64,000 nucleotides of DNA from contig DWWD01000009.1 of the NCBI GenBank assembly GCA_019119895.1, forward strand, positions 16,510-80,509, given 5' to 3'. The position numbers and the translations under genes are program-made. The stretch comes from Candidatus Anaerostipes avistercoris (GTDB lineage: Bacteria > Bacillota > Clostridia > Lachnospirales > Lachnospiraceae). Each line of letters opens with the position of its first letter. Position 1 is the first letter of the stretch. The notes under the pieces were generated by a model. It was not told where the DNA came from. It saw only the letters and a program-made list of their open reading frames with translations, and ran no database searches. Of this stretch, positions 51,827-63,820 are shown one piece after another.

Positions 51827-53131
51827 ATGAATCTATTACAGACACTTAAAAGGCAGCCTCCGGGGCGGATCATCGCACTTGGATTTGCGCTTGTGATCCT
51901 GATCGGTTCCGGACTGCTGATGCTGCCATGCAGCATTCAGGATGGAGTGACAGTGCATTATATTGACGCACTTTATACATCCACCAGCGCGGTCTGTGTT
52001 ACCGGGCTGATCGCGATCGACGCCGGAGATACTTTTACGCCGCTGGGACAGTTCTTCCTCGGGGGATTGATTCAGATCGGCGGACTGGGCGTAACGGCTG
52101 TGGGAGCCGGAATTATCATTGCCATTGGAAAGAAAGTAAATCTGAAGGGAAGAAATTTGATCAAAGAAGCAATGAATCTGGATTCAGGCAAGGGGCTGAT
52201 CCGATTTGTAAAAAGTGTATTCCTGACAACCCTTGTGTTTGAAGGAGTCGGAGCTTTATTAAGTTTTACTGTTTTCAGCCAGCGCTATGACCCGCTCAAA
52301 GCGGCAGGAGTCAGTCTGTTCCACTCGGTGGCGGCATTTAATAATTCGGGTTTTGATATTTTGGGCGGCGGCAAAAACCTGATTCCTTACCAGGATAATA
52401 TAATGCTGAATCTGGTGACATGCGGATTGATTATATTCGGAGGAATCGGATTCCTGGTCATCCGGGAATTGGTTGATACTCGATTCCGCTGGAAAAAATT
52501 GTCCATGCACGCCAAGGTGGTCATCAGCGTAAGTGCGGCACTGATCACGGGTGGAGCTGTCATGCTGAAACTTACGGAAGATATATCATGGATGGGAGCG
52601 TTTTTTAACAGCGTATCAGCAAGAACGGCAGGATTTTCTACATATCCTCTGAAAGAATTTACCACGCCGGGTCTTCTGGTGCTGGTTGTGCTGATGTTTA
52701 TCGGAGCGTCTCCGGGATCTACTGGCGGTGGAATTAAGACAAGTACATTTTTCGTGCTTTTGCAGGGATTGAAATCAGCAGCTACCAACAGCGGTGAAAA
52801 AGCCTTTCATTACGCGGTGCCGAAAGATTCCTTCCGCAAAGCATCTGTTATCACTTTTCTGGCACTAAGCGTTGTAATCTGCGGCACGTATCTGATGATG
52901 GTAATGGATCCGGGTGTGGCATTAAGAGACGCTCTGTTTGAAGTGACCAGTGCATTTGGAACGGTGGGGCTGTCTACAGGAATTACGCCGGATTTGTCAG
53001 TGGGGAGCAAATTGCTGTCTATTCTGATTATGTACATCGGACGACTGGGACCGCTTACGATCGCGACTTTATGGCATTTCTCTGTAGGAGACAGAGTGAG
53101 ATACGCAGAAGGAAATATTGCAATTGGATAA
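51827..53131 (+). CDS. TrkH/KtrB potassium uptake subunit
   Basis: A 434-residue channel-like protein of the SKT family, with four pore repeats including SAVCVTGL, AAFNNSGFD, SARTAGFST and SAFGTVGLSTG, whose glycines build the K+ filter. It begins 11 bp after the response regulator. It forms the KtrAB-type K+ uptake system with the gene behind it. Confidence 0.93.
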   Translation: MNLLQTLKRQPPGRIIALGFALVILIGSGLLMLPCSIQDGVTVHYIDALYTSTSAVCVTGLIAIDAGDTFTPLGQFFLGGLIQIGGLGVTAVGAGIIIAIGKKVNLKGRNLIKEAMNLDSGKGLIRFVKSVFLTTLVFEGVGALLSFTVFSQRYDPLKAAGVSLFHSVAAFNNSGFDILGGGKNLIPYQDNIMLNLVTCGLIIFGGIGFLVIRELVDTRFRWKKLSMHAKVVISVSAALITGGAVMLKLTEDISWMGAFFNSVSARTAGFSTYPLKEFTTPGLLVLVVLMFIGASPGSTGGGIKTSTFFVLLQGLKSAATNSGEKAFHYAVPKDSFRKASVITFLALSVVICGTYLMMVMDPGVALRDALFEVTSAFGTVGLSTGITPDLSVGSKLLSILIMYIGRLGPLTIATLWHFSVGDRVRYAEGNIAIG

Positions 53132-53152
53132 GAAAGCAGGAGGAAAAGTAGC

Positions 53153-53827
53153 ATGTTTGGAAAGCAGAAGAAAGAAGTAACAACATATGGAATTGTGGGG
53201 CTTGGAAGATTTGGATTTGCCCTGACGGAAGAACTGGCAGAGGCGGATGCCGAAATTATGGTGCTTGATAAAGATGAGGATAAGATTCGGAAAATCCGAG
53301 AATTTACGGAAAATGCCCTGGTGGTCAATTCGCTGGAAAAAGAAGTCCTGCTGGATACTGGAATCCAGAATTGTGATGTCGCCATTGTCTGTATCGGGAC
53401 TCATATGGAGGCCTCCATCCTGACGACTTTGAATCTTGTAGGTATGGGAATTCCAAAAGTAATCGCAAAAGCAACCAGCCCGGAACATGGGGAAATCCTG
53501 AAGCGTCTTGGCGCAGAAGTAGTATATCCGGAGCAGGATATGGCAGTCCGTCTGGCTAATTGTCTGGAGTCTTCCGGAGTGATTGATTTTATCAAACTGA
53601 GTGAAAAAATTAATATCTCCAAATTGACGATACCGTATGTGCTGGTTGGAAAATCGGTGCAGGAAGTTAATTTCCGTGCCAGATTCGGTCTGAATATCAT
53701 TGCCATCGAAAATAATAACGAAGTTATGGAATATGTGGATCCGGATTATATCTTCCGGGAGGATGATGTACTGATCATCTCCGGAAGCAGCGAGGGAGTA
53801 ATCAAGCTCACAGAATGGCAGGGATAA
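53153..53827 (+). CDS. TrkA/KtrA RCK-domain regulatory subunit
   Basis: A 224-residue cytoplasmic gating protein: an RCK_N Rossmann fold (YGIVGLGRFGFALTEELAEADAEIMVLDKDEDKI) and an RCK_C domain. It binds nucleotides and gates TrkH/KtrB. AGGAGG precedes the start. It closes the potassium operon. Confidence 0.93.
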   Translation: MFGKQKKEVTTYGIVGLGRFGFALTEELAEADAEIMVLDKDEDKIRKIREFTENALVVNSLEKEVLLDTGIQNCDVAIVCIGTHMEASILTTLNLVGMGIPKVIAKATSPEHGEILKRLGAEVVYPEQDMAVRLANCLESSGVIDFIKLSEKINISKLTIPYVLVGKSVQEVNFRARFGLNIIAIENNNEVMEYVDPDYIFREDDVLIISGSSEGVIKLTEWQG

Positions 53828-53851
53828 TACAAAGAGAATAGAACGATAAAG

Positions 53852-53889
53852 AAAAAGAGCTTTCAGCCGGCAGCGGCAGGAAGCTCTTT
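53852..53889 (+). terminator. Terminator of the potassium operon
   Basis: AAAAGAGCTT (53852-53861) and AAGCTCTTTT (53880-53889) with an inner GCCG/CGGC hairpin, ending in T-run. Confidence 0.85.
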
Positions 53890-54027
53890 TGAATTTCAGA
53901 GAGGCTTGTCCCATGAGCGGGAAGAAAAAGAGATTTTAGCTGGTGTTTTCAGCGAAGATATAGTAGAATAGAAAAAATTGAACGAGGGGCAGCGGATTTG
54001 CAGAAAACAAAAAAGAAAGGAATTTAT

Positions 54028-55560
54028 ATGAAAAATGACAGAAGTATTATCCGAAGGATCATTTATTATATGAATCCGGAGCGGATTGACCCGACTATGG
54101 TAAAGCTGTGGACTTTTTTCCTGATTTTAAATGTGATATTTTTCCTTCTGCCGAGAGATATGGTGGAAGGAAGTATTTTGATCATGGCGCCTCTGGCAGG
54201 GCTGTTTGTCTATGCCCTGACGACAAAGGATGTTATGAGCAGTCTTTTGCTGGGGACTTTTTCTATGTATATCTTATGGTATAAGACAGGGGCGGTGCAG
54301 GGCTTTTTCGGAGATCTGCAGGTTGTGCTGGCAGATGAAGAGAATATAGAGATGTATATGTCCTTCTTTCTTTCAGGGGGAATTATCATTGCCCTGAGAC
54401 GAAGCGGAAGCACCAGAGCATTTGCGGACTTTGTTATTTCAAAATTCGGGAAAAGCGAGAGAGCGGTGCTTGGAGCAGCGGGAATTTACGCAGGATTGTC
54501 GTCCATTGATGATTATGTTTCCACGCTGACATCAGGGGCGTCCTTTTCTCCGCTGATCGACGCCATCAAAAAGCCAAGGCTGGCGCTCGCTTATGTGATC
54601 CGGACATTCAGTATTTGTGTTTCCGCGATTCTGCCTTTTGGTGCCTGGGGATACTTCATTATTTATCAGATTGCAGCGGCGGACAATATCGACAGCCGGG
54701 GTGAGGCAGTTGATATTTTCATTCAATCGATTCCGTTTATGTTTTACGCAGTCATTGCCTGTGTTGCAGCCTTTTTGTTCGCAGTAGGAATTTTCCCAAA
54801 GATTGGACCTATGAAGAAAGCTTACGCTATGGCGGAGGAAGGAAAACAGATGGGCGGACTGGAAGCCGGAGAAGTGGACGAAGACGGCGGGGAGGATGAG
54901 GACGAAAATGATTTTGACGAGAATGATCCGAGAAAGCAGAATGTCAGTGTCCTGAATCTGATTCTGCCGGTTGCGTCGATCATGATCGCGCTGATCGCTA
55001 CCGGACTGGACTGTTATATGGCATTTGGCATTGCGGCGATCTTCACAGGGCTTCTGCTGATTTTCCAGGGGATTATGACCATAAAGGAATACGTTCAGTG
55101 TATTGTGGATGGTTTCCTGGATATGATGGATATGGTCATTATCCTGATGCTGGGATATAGCATTCAGGAGGTTATGTACACCATGGGAATGGAAACTTTC
55201 GTGGAGTCTGTGTGCAGCGCAATTCCATTTGTAACCCTTCTTCCGGTGCTGATTTTTGTATTTTTCAGCTGTACGGAATATCTGTATAGTCTCAATTATA
55301 CGCTGTATCAGATCGCGATACCGATTCTTATGGTCGTTCTTCCGAAGGTAGGCGCTAATGTGCCGCTGTGTCTTGGAGCGCTGGTCTCCGCAGGTTTGTT
55401 TGGGGCAAACGCATGTGTGATTTCAGATCTTGGCGTGCTTTCGGCAAGGGCATGCCGGGTCAAGGTGTATGAACAATATATTACATCACAGCCGTATTTT
55501 ATGATTTCAGCAGTTCTTGCAGCTGCCGGATATCTGGCAGCGGGATTTATATTCCGGTGA
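54028..55560 (+). CDS. NhaC-family Na+/H+ antiporter-like transporter
   Basis: A 510-residue polytopic membrane protein with GLSSIDDYVSTLTSGASFSPL and VLPKVGANVPLCLGALVSAGLFGANACVISD, motifs of the NhaC-type antiporter superfamily. A long acidic loop (about residues 283-305) is unusual. The frame opens at TTG 53998, but ATG 54028 behind AAAGAAAGGA is better. It follows the potassium operon, so monovalent-cation homeostasis is the likely theme. Confidence 0.8.
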   Translation: MKNDRSIIRRIIYYMNPERIDPTMVKLWTFFLILNVIFFLLPRDMVEGSILIMAPLAGLFVYALTTKDVMSSLLLGTFSMYILWYKTGAVQGFFGDLQVVLADEENIEMYMSFFLSGGIIIALRRSGSTRAFADFVISKFGKSERAVLGAAGIYAGLSSIDDYVSTLTSGASFSPLIDAIKKPRLALAYVIRTFSICVSAILPFGAWGYFIIYQIAAADNIDSRGEAVDIFIQSIPFMFYAVIACVAAFLFAVGIFPKIGPMKKAYAMAEEGKQMGGLEAGEVDEDGGEDEDENDFDENDPRKQNVSVLNLILPVASIMIALIATGLDCYMAFGIAAIFTGLLLIFQGIMTIKEYVQCIVDGFLDMMDMVIILMLGYSIQEVMYTMGMETFVESVCSAIPFVTLLPVLIFVFFSCTEYLYSLNYTLYQIAIPILMVVLPKVGANVPLCLGALVSAGLFGANACVISDLGVLSARACRVKVYEQYITSQPYFMISAVLAAAGYLAAGFIFR

Positions 55561-55570
55561 TCAGGCAGAA

Positions 55571-55613
55571 AAAAGCCAGGGAGAACTTCATGTATGAGGA
55601 GTTCCCTGGCTTT
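55571..55613. terminator. Terminator overlapping the GT8 stop
   Basis: AAAGCCAGGG..AAC and GTTCCCTGGCTTT form a 13-bp stem with a 2-nt bulge. It serves the NhaC gene and, on the minus strand, the GT8 gene whose last codons lie in it. Confidence 0.75.
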
Positions 55614-56409
55614 CCATATCTGAAAGTATTTCGTGATAGAAAACATCAAGACTGCCTTTGTAATCTTTTTTCCATGGTTTGTTCTTGCCGTAATAATGGA
55701 CAATAACAGTGTTGCTGCGAACCCAGTCGATGGAGATGTCAGACATCTGTTTTGTCATCTTGTGGGTAATAAGATAGATTTCTCCGAGATTATACAGGGA
55801 AGCGTCAGCAATCTTTGTTTTCTGGCCATAGAGTGCAGTAAATACGTCCTGATCCGGAAGAAGAAGTCTGCGGCGGTTTTTGTCAATATAAGAACGAATT
55901 GCCTCACCGCTGTGTTTTTTCCGGAGAATTTCCAGATTCATAAGGAGAACGCCGGTGTTGATATAAGGCGTATTTTCTTCCAGATTCAGCCGGTGCTCGT
56001 TAAATTTCCGGAAGAATTTCTGAACATGGGTCGCGGCGATAAAGGAGTTTCCTTCAAAGTCCATAGCATACAGATCATCCAGCGGATTAATGACTACAAG
56101 GTCCGGGTCAAGATAGAGAATCCGGTCCAGGGAATCCGGGAGAAGCTCCGGCGCGAACAGACGGAAATACATTTCTTTCGGATATCGTTTGGAAGTCGGA
56201 CACTGGGACAGCAGGGAATCCGGGAACCGGATGAAGGTGATACAACTGTCTCCTGCGCGCTGTTTTAACGTCTGCCGGCTTTCTTCAGACAGATTCTGGT
56301 AAATGACATAAAAGGATATGTCGGAAGACGGATTGGATGTCAGAATGGAGTGCATCATCACCGAACAGGGATGAACATAATGATCATCCAGCGTCATTAA
56401 AAGATTCAT
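55588..56409 (-). CDS. GT8-family glycosyltransferase
   Basis: A 273-residue enzyme of glycosyltransferase family 8: MNLLMTLDDHYVHPCSVMMHSILT, the DxD motif in ILYLDPDLVVI, NTGVLLMNL and HYYGKNKPW. Family members transfer galactose or glucose to lipopolysaccharide, teichoic-acid or glycogenin-like acceptors. AGGAGG precedes the start. It stands alone, so its acceptor is unknown. Confidence 0.9.
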   Translation of the reverse strand: MNLLMTLDDHYVHPCSVMMHSILTSNPSSDISFYVIYQNLSEESRQTLKQRAGDSCITFIRFPDSLLSQCPTSKRYPKEMYFRLFAPELLPDSLDRILYLDPDLVVINPLDDLYAMDFEGNSFIAATHVQKFFRKFNEHRLNLEENTPYINTGVLLMNLEILRKKHSGEAIRSYIDKNRRRLLLPDQDVFTALYGQKTKIADASLYNLGEIYLITHKMTKQMSDISIDWVRSNTVIVHYYGKNKPWKKDYKGSLDVFYHEILSDMESQGTPHT

Positions 56410-56514
56410 TTGAAAAACCTCCTAAACTTATTTGAGTAAAGAATATTTATATTATAACACCGATCCATAAAATTAGTATGAATAAAAAATAAAAGAAGTG
56501 GGAAGTCTCTGGAT

Positions 56515-57111
56515 ATGAAAACGAAATATATCCGGAGAACAGTGGTTCTGGCGGCAGCGGTGATCATAGCGCTGGCGGCGGTCAGGATGAGAATTTCTGC
56601 CAGTGTGCAGGAAGATCTGAGAGAGCAGGTCCTCCGTTTCCATGTAAGAGCCAACAGTGACAGCGCAGAAGACCAGAGGGAGAAACTTATGGTAAGAGAT
56701 GCAGTGATCGATTATGTCAGTCCTTATATGGAGCAGGCAGAAACAAAAGAAGAGGCGGCAGAGATATTGAAAGAAAAAAAGGAAGAAATACGACGGATTG
56801 CCGCCGGGGTTCTGGAACGTCAGGGGAACCCCCGGAAGGTAGAAGTGTCCTTTACAACAGAATCGTTTCCGGAAAGAGAGTACGGCGGATATACGTTCCC
56901 GGCAGGAATTTATGACGCCGTCCGGGTCGATCTGGGAGAGGCCGGAGGACATAACTGGTGGTGTGTCATGTTTCCTGACCTGTGTATGACAAAAGATGAG
57001 AAGGAGAAGATCAGCCGGGAAGCAGAAGAGAAAATGAAAAAGCTTCTGGGAAAAGAGACCGTGAAAGCGATTCAGAACAGCAGACATTTCAGCTGGCTGC
57101 TGACATTCTGA
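56515..57111 (+). CDS. spoIIR: Stage II sporulation protein R
   Basis: A 198-residue secreted protein with an N-terminal membrane/signal segment, then LRFHVRANSDSAEDQREKLMVRDAVIDYV and GGYTFPAGIYDAVRVDLGEAGGHNWWCVMFPDLC, the SpoIIR signature. It signals from the forespore to activate SpoIIGA, which processes pro-sigma-E. It shows the host is an endospore former. The ribosome site is weak. Confidence 0.93.
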   Translation: MKTKYIRRTVVLAAAVIIALAAVRMRISASVQEDLREQVLRFHVRANSDSAEDQREKLMVRDAVIDYVSPYMEQAETKEEAAEILKEKKEEIRRIAAGVLERQGNPRKVEVSFTTESFPEREYGGYTFPAGIYDAVRVDLGEAGGHNWWCVMFPDLCMTKDEKEKISREAEEKMKKLLGKETVKAIQNSRHFSWLLTF

Positions 57112-57192
57112 CGGAAATAGTTTCCCATTTTCCGGCTGCATGAGGTAAAATAAAAGAAAGGAAGAAGTAAAGAAATATGTCAGGAGAAGTGT

Positions 57193-58056
57193 ATGATACT
57201 GGAACAGCTGAAAAAAGCGAAAAATTTTACAGGCAGTGAAAAGATGATCGCGGCTTATGTATTGAAGCACGCAGAGGAACTGGAACATCTAACGGCGGCT
57301 GATCTGGCAGGGGAAGCATTTACCAGCAAAGCCACGGTCATACGCCTCTGTAAGAAACTGGGAACGAAGGGATATCAGGATTTTAAGCGCCAGGTGGGGG
57401 TCGAAGCGCTGGAAGCCAAGAGGGTCAGCGCACTCCTGGAAACAGAGCCCTTTGGTGAAAACAGCTCTTATGAGGATATCATTCAGAAACTTCCATCCAT
57501 ATATGACGGCGCGGTGGTCAACACAAAACTTTCGCTGAACCACAATATCATCCGGCGTGTGGTCAACCGTATCCGGCAGGCCGATAAAGTAGAGTTCTAC
57601 GGAATGGGGATTACATATACGACGGCCCGGGCAGCGGCTTTTAAGCTGATGACCATAGGAATCGAGAGTTCCGCCTATAATGGACTTAATGAGCATAATA
57701 TCGTGGCCGGCAGAAAGAAAAAGAAGAAAGTAGCTGTTATACTGTCATTTACAGGGTGCAACCCTGGTATGGTGTCCGCGGCGAAATTTCTGCGGGACCA
57801 GGGAGTTTATGTGGTTGGAATGGGCGGCGGAGCAGGAGAGGAACTGAGAAGCTGCTGCAATGAATTTATTCCAATCTACACGGCAAAACAGATTATGAGT
57901 ATGGAGGTGATCACTTCCATCACATCAGCCAATTATATTCTGGATGTGATCTTCGTTTCTCTGATGGTGGATAATTATCAGGAAAATGTGGATGCGGCAG
58001 TTGAGATTTATAAGATGCGTCATGGGGCGGAGGAACCGCAGCAGGGTGAAAATTGA
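57193..58056 (+). CDS. RpiR/MurR-family regulator (HTH plus SIS)
   Basis: A 287-residue regulator: HTH_6 (TAADLAGEAFTSKATVIRLCKKLGTKGYQDFKRQV) and a SIS sugar-phosphate-binding domain (VEFYGMGITYTTARAAAFKLMTIG, VAVILSFTGCNPGMVSAAKF). It most likely senses a sugar phosphate and controls the following PTS and glucosidase genes. Followed by a terminator at 58099-58127, so those genes have a separate transcription signal. Confidence 0.9.
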   Translation: MILEQLKKAKNFTGSEKMIAAYVLKHAEELEHLTAADLAGEAFTSKATVIRLCKKLGTKGYQDFKRQVGVEALEAKRVSALLETEPFGENSSYEDIIQKLPSIYDGAVVNTKLSLNHNIIRRVVNRIRQADKVEFYGMGITYTTARAAAFKLMTIGIESSAYNGLNEHNIVAGRKKKKKVAVILSFTGCNPGMVSAAKFLRDQGVYVVGMGGGAGEELRSCCNEFIPIYTAKQIMSMEVITSITSANYILDVIFVSLMVDNYQENVDAAVEIYKMRHGAEEPQQGEN

Positions 58057-58086
58057 ACTAAAATTTCAAAATAAAGAAAAGGATAA

Positions 58087-61394
<3,308 letters not shown>

Positions 61395-61401
61395 ACAAGA
61401 A

Positions 61402-61424
61402 AGAATCCTGCTTTGCAGGATTCT
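61402..61424 (+). terminator. Hairpin after the GH1 gene
   Basis: AGAATCCTGC (61402-61411) and GCAGGATTCT (61415-61424), perfect 10-bp stem with a 3-nt loop; the T-run is weak. Confidence 0.65.
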
Positions 61425-61441
61425 CCGCCTGCCCTGCACAT

Positions 61442-61975
61442 TTATTCGGCAATTTTTTTGCCGGACACGAGAAGAAGCTGTTTTTTCCTGTAAATACGGA
61501 ACTTCGTCAGACCGGCACTTTTAAAGTAATCTAAAACCTCGTAGGTGGAATGAAATTTATTTTTGCGGGAGGGAATCAGGTATGACGGAATATTGGCAAG
61601 AATCCGTACGGGTTCCGGAAGAGCCGCCTCCGCGATGTAAAGGCGTCCGCCCGGCGCAAGAACTCTTGCTGCCTCCGCAATAAATTTCTCCGGATTTTTG
61701 AATGTATGGAAATCATCGCATACGGTGATGATGCGAAACATATTGTCATCAAACGGAAGGAAATCACTGTACCCTGTCTGTAAATGAAGCTCCGGATGGG
61801 CATCACTTGCCTGGCGGATGACATCTTCTGACGGATCGATACCGTATCCCTGGGCATCCCGCCACTGGGTCAATTCCAGAAGGAGTGTTCCATCGCCGCA
61901 TCCTACATCCAGGATTTTATCTCCGTCTCTGACACATATTTTTTTTAACATTTCTTTTCGTAACGACTTTTTCAT
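61442..61975 (-). CDS. Class I SAM-dependent methyltransferase
   Basis: A 177-residue methyltransferase with the SAM-binding motif ILDVGCGDGTLLLEL, GYGIDPSEDVI, and ITVCDDFHTFKNPEKFIAEAARVLAPGGRLYIAE. The acceptor is unknown (UbiE-like small-molecule type by resemblance). It has a near-consensus promoter and AAGGAG ribosome site and stands alone. Confidence 0.88.
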   Translation of the reverse strand: MKKSLRKEMLKKICVRDGDKILDVGCGDGTLLLELTQWRDAQGYGIDPSEDVIRQASDAHPELHLQTGYSDFLPFDDNMFRIITVCDDFHTFKNPEKFIAEAARVLAPGGRLYIAEAALPEPVRILANIPSYLIPSRKNKFHSTYEVLDYFKSAGLTKFRIYRKKQLLLVSGKKIAE

Positions 61976-62021
61976 AAGAAACTCCTTTCGCTTATCGCTT
62001 AAGTTTCAGCCTCTTCGAGGC

Positions 62022-62049
62022 ATTATAGCACATTAAGCTGTTTTGTCAA
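62022..62049 (-). promoter_or_regulatory. Strong sigma-A promoter of the methyltransferase gene
   Basis: On the minus strand TTGACA (62044-62049) and TATAAT (62022-62027), both full consensus, spaced 16 bp. A small hairpin GCCTC-TTC-GAGGC (62009-62021) lies at the expected transcript start. Confidence 0.75.
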
Positions 62050-62062
62050 ATGATACCAGTTT

Positions 62063-63631
62063 CTAAGGCTTCTGAAAGCCAAGCTGCCGTTCCAGGAGAT
62101 CCAGAACCTTTGCCTTATCATCGGGAGACAGAAAATCCAGCTGCTCTCTGAAGTGATAGAGATTAGACAAATGTTCCTTGCGGGGAATGCCAAGGTTTTC
62201 AATGGCAATATAGTCAGAGGCTTTTAACAGCGGATGAATCAGCAGATAAGGCTTTGGAAGTTTGCCGTGAATGCTGACGGTGGATAATACGTAATCAATG
62301 TTGTACCAATTGGTATAGAAAGGAACTTTGTAAATAGGTATGACATCAGTAATCTCCACCTGATACTCACTTAATAAGGCTTCACGCAGCATAACAGAAG
62401 CACCGTATCCCTGACCGCAGATCAGAAGGATTTTTTTGCATGGAATATCGGAAATGCGCTTGATGCTTGCAAGAAAGTATATTGTAAAATGAACGAATTC
62501 ATCTGCGTTTTCAATCTGATCGAACGGCTCTGTTTCCAGACAGATTTGTCTGACCCGTTTATAAACGGACATTTCCTCAGACCCGAGGATGTCAATCATA
62601 TTTTCACATAGAGAAACATGAGATCTGATGCGCCCCAGCAGGGGAACAATATGACCCCGGAGCCCGTCCAGCAGGATCCTGTCTTTCTCAAATGGAAGAG
62701 AAAAAATGTCAGATGCTTTGGAGACTAATGTATGTATCAGTGACTCCACATAAACAGGATCCATGGTCTGATTTGTATTGGAGTAAGTTCTGGTATATTC
62801 CAGATAATAAATCATGGTTGATATCTGCTGATCGGTAATCGGACATCCGATGATTTTAGACAATGTCTTCTGGATTCGGCGAGTGGATTTACTGCTAAAA
62901 ATCGGAATAGAATCCAGATTGACCGGATATTCTTTGTTATGGATAATAAACCAGATCAGACAGAGGATATTGGACAGATACCATCGATAGGAAGAATCCG
63001 TCAAAACATACTCGCTTCTTTCCAGCAGTTTATTAATGCACACAAGAACTTTAGGAATTGAGATTCCCTTAAAGGAAGTATGGATAATATGGATGCTGTG
63101 GCATTCAAAAGCGTTAAAATTAATAGGCGGATTGATCAGAAGATCGATATATTTATTGAATTCACGGTTCATTAAAGAAGCTTTTTTCTCAGCTGATCCC
63201 GAGAGAAAAAAGTGATCGGTATATTCGATGGACAACCCGTCTTTCTCCAGAGAAGCAGACAGCTCATGCATATCGTTCTTGATCGTTGAGCGGGAAACCT
63301 GAAGTTCGCTGCAGATCTGGCTGATCTTAAAGTTTTCATTTCGAATCAGCAGATTCAGAAGGAGCAGAGATATTCTCTCGGAGCTTGTATAGAGAAAATC
63401 GGTGCTGTCAGAGACTTCTCCCAAGGTCAGGTTTTCAGGAAATTTTAAAATTCCTTTTGAATGTTTTTCAATCTGAGGTTTATTTTCTATGGAAAGACTG
63501 TCATTGATCCGGCCGATATCATATCGCACGCTTCGCTCTTTCATATTCAGGTCATGCGCGATTTCTTTGTAAGATGTAGTCCCTTTGATCTGTATGTACT
63601 GAATAACATTCAGCATTCTGGCGCTTAACAT
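62063..63631 (-). CDS. PRD-type transcriptional regulator (BglG/MtlR family)
   Basis: A 522-residue regulator: HTH (residues 5-60), second HTH (about 85-125, ISQICSELQVSRSTIKNDMHEL), PTS regulation domains (about 180-395, with His327 in GLRGHIVPLLGRI) and a C-terminal IIB-like domain with Cys405 in LLICGQGYGASVML. There is no IIA domain at the end. It is phosphorylated by PTS proteins to link activity to sugar supply. It follows a mannose-family PTS gene that lies at the window edge, so that system is its likely target. Confidence 0.88.
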   Translation of the reverse strand: MLSARMLNVIQYIQIKGTTSYKEIAHDLNMKERSVRYDIGRINDSLSIENKPQIEKHSKGILKFPENLTLGEVSDSTDFLYTSSERISLLLLNLLIRNENFKISQICSELQVSRSTIKNDMHELSASLEKDGLSIEYTDHFFLSGSAEKKASLMNREFNKYIDLLINPPINFNAFECHSIHIIHTSFKGISIPKVLVCINKLLERSEYVLTDSSYRWYLSNILCLIWFIIHNKEYPVNLDSIPIFSSKSTRRIQKTLSKIIGCPITDQQISTMIYYLEYTRTYSNTNQTMDPVYVESLIHTLVSKASDIFSLPFEKDRILLDGLRGHIVPLLGRIRSHVSLCENMIDILGSEEMSVYKRVRQICLETEPFDQIENADEFVHFTIYFLASIKRISDIPCKKILLICGQGYGASVMLREALLSEYQVEITDVIPIYKVPFYTNWYNIDYVLSTVSIHGKLPKPYLLIHPLLKASDYIAIENLGIPRKEHLSNLYHFREQLDFLSPDDKAKVLDLLERQLGFQKP

Positions 63632-63681
63632 ACGTTATTAATCCTTTCTGCGTCATATTTTCTTATATGTCCTCTTTCTAT

Positions 63682-63710
63682 ATTTTATAATTGTTTAAAA
63701 GTTAATTCAA
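63682..63710 (-). promoter_or_regulatory. Sigma-A promoter of the PRD regulator gene
   Basis: On the minus strand TTGAAT (63705-63710) and TAAAAT (63682-63687) with 17-bp spacing, downstream of the terminator of the PTS operon. Confidence 0.5.
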
Positions 63711-63766
63711 TTTCTTTTTTTGTAAAATTTAGTCATAAACGGGATAAAAAGTGTATGCAGAACACG

Positions 63767-63793
63767 AAAAAACCCGGGGAAACCGGGTTTTTT
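63767..63793. terminator. Terminator after the second mannose-family PTS
   Basis: AAAAAACCCGG (63767-63777) and CCGGGTTTTTT (63783-63793), a perfect 11-bp stem with 5-nt loop and U-run on both strands, just past the IID stop. Confidence 0.9.
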
Positions 63794-63820
63794 CATTAAA
63801 ATATGTGTGCTTTTCAGAAT

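Noticed and set aside
53069..53914. 281-residue minus-strand frame opposite trkA
   Set aside because: Antisense shadow running through the terminator of the potassium operon.
55633..56268. 211-residue plus-strand frame opposite the GT8 gene
   Set aside because: Antisense shadow of a gene with clear GT8 motifs.
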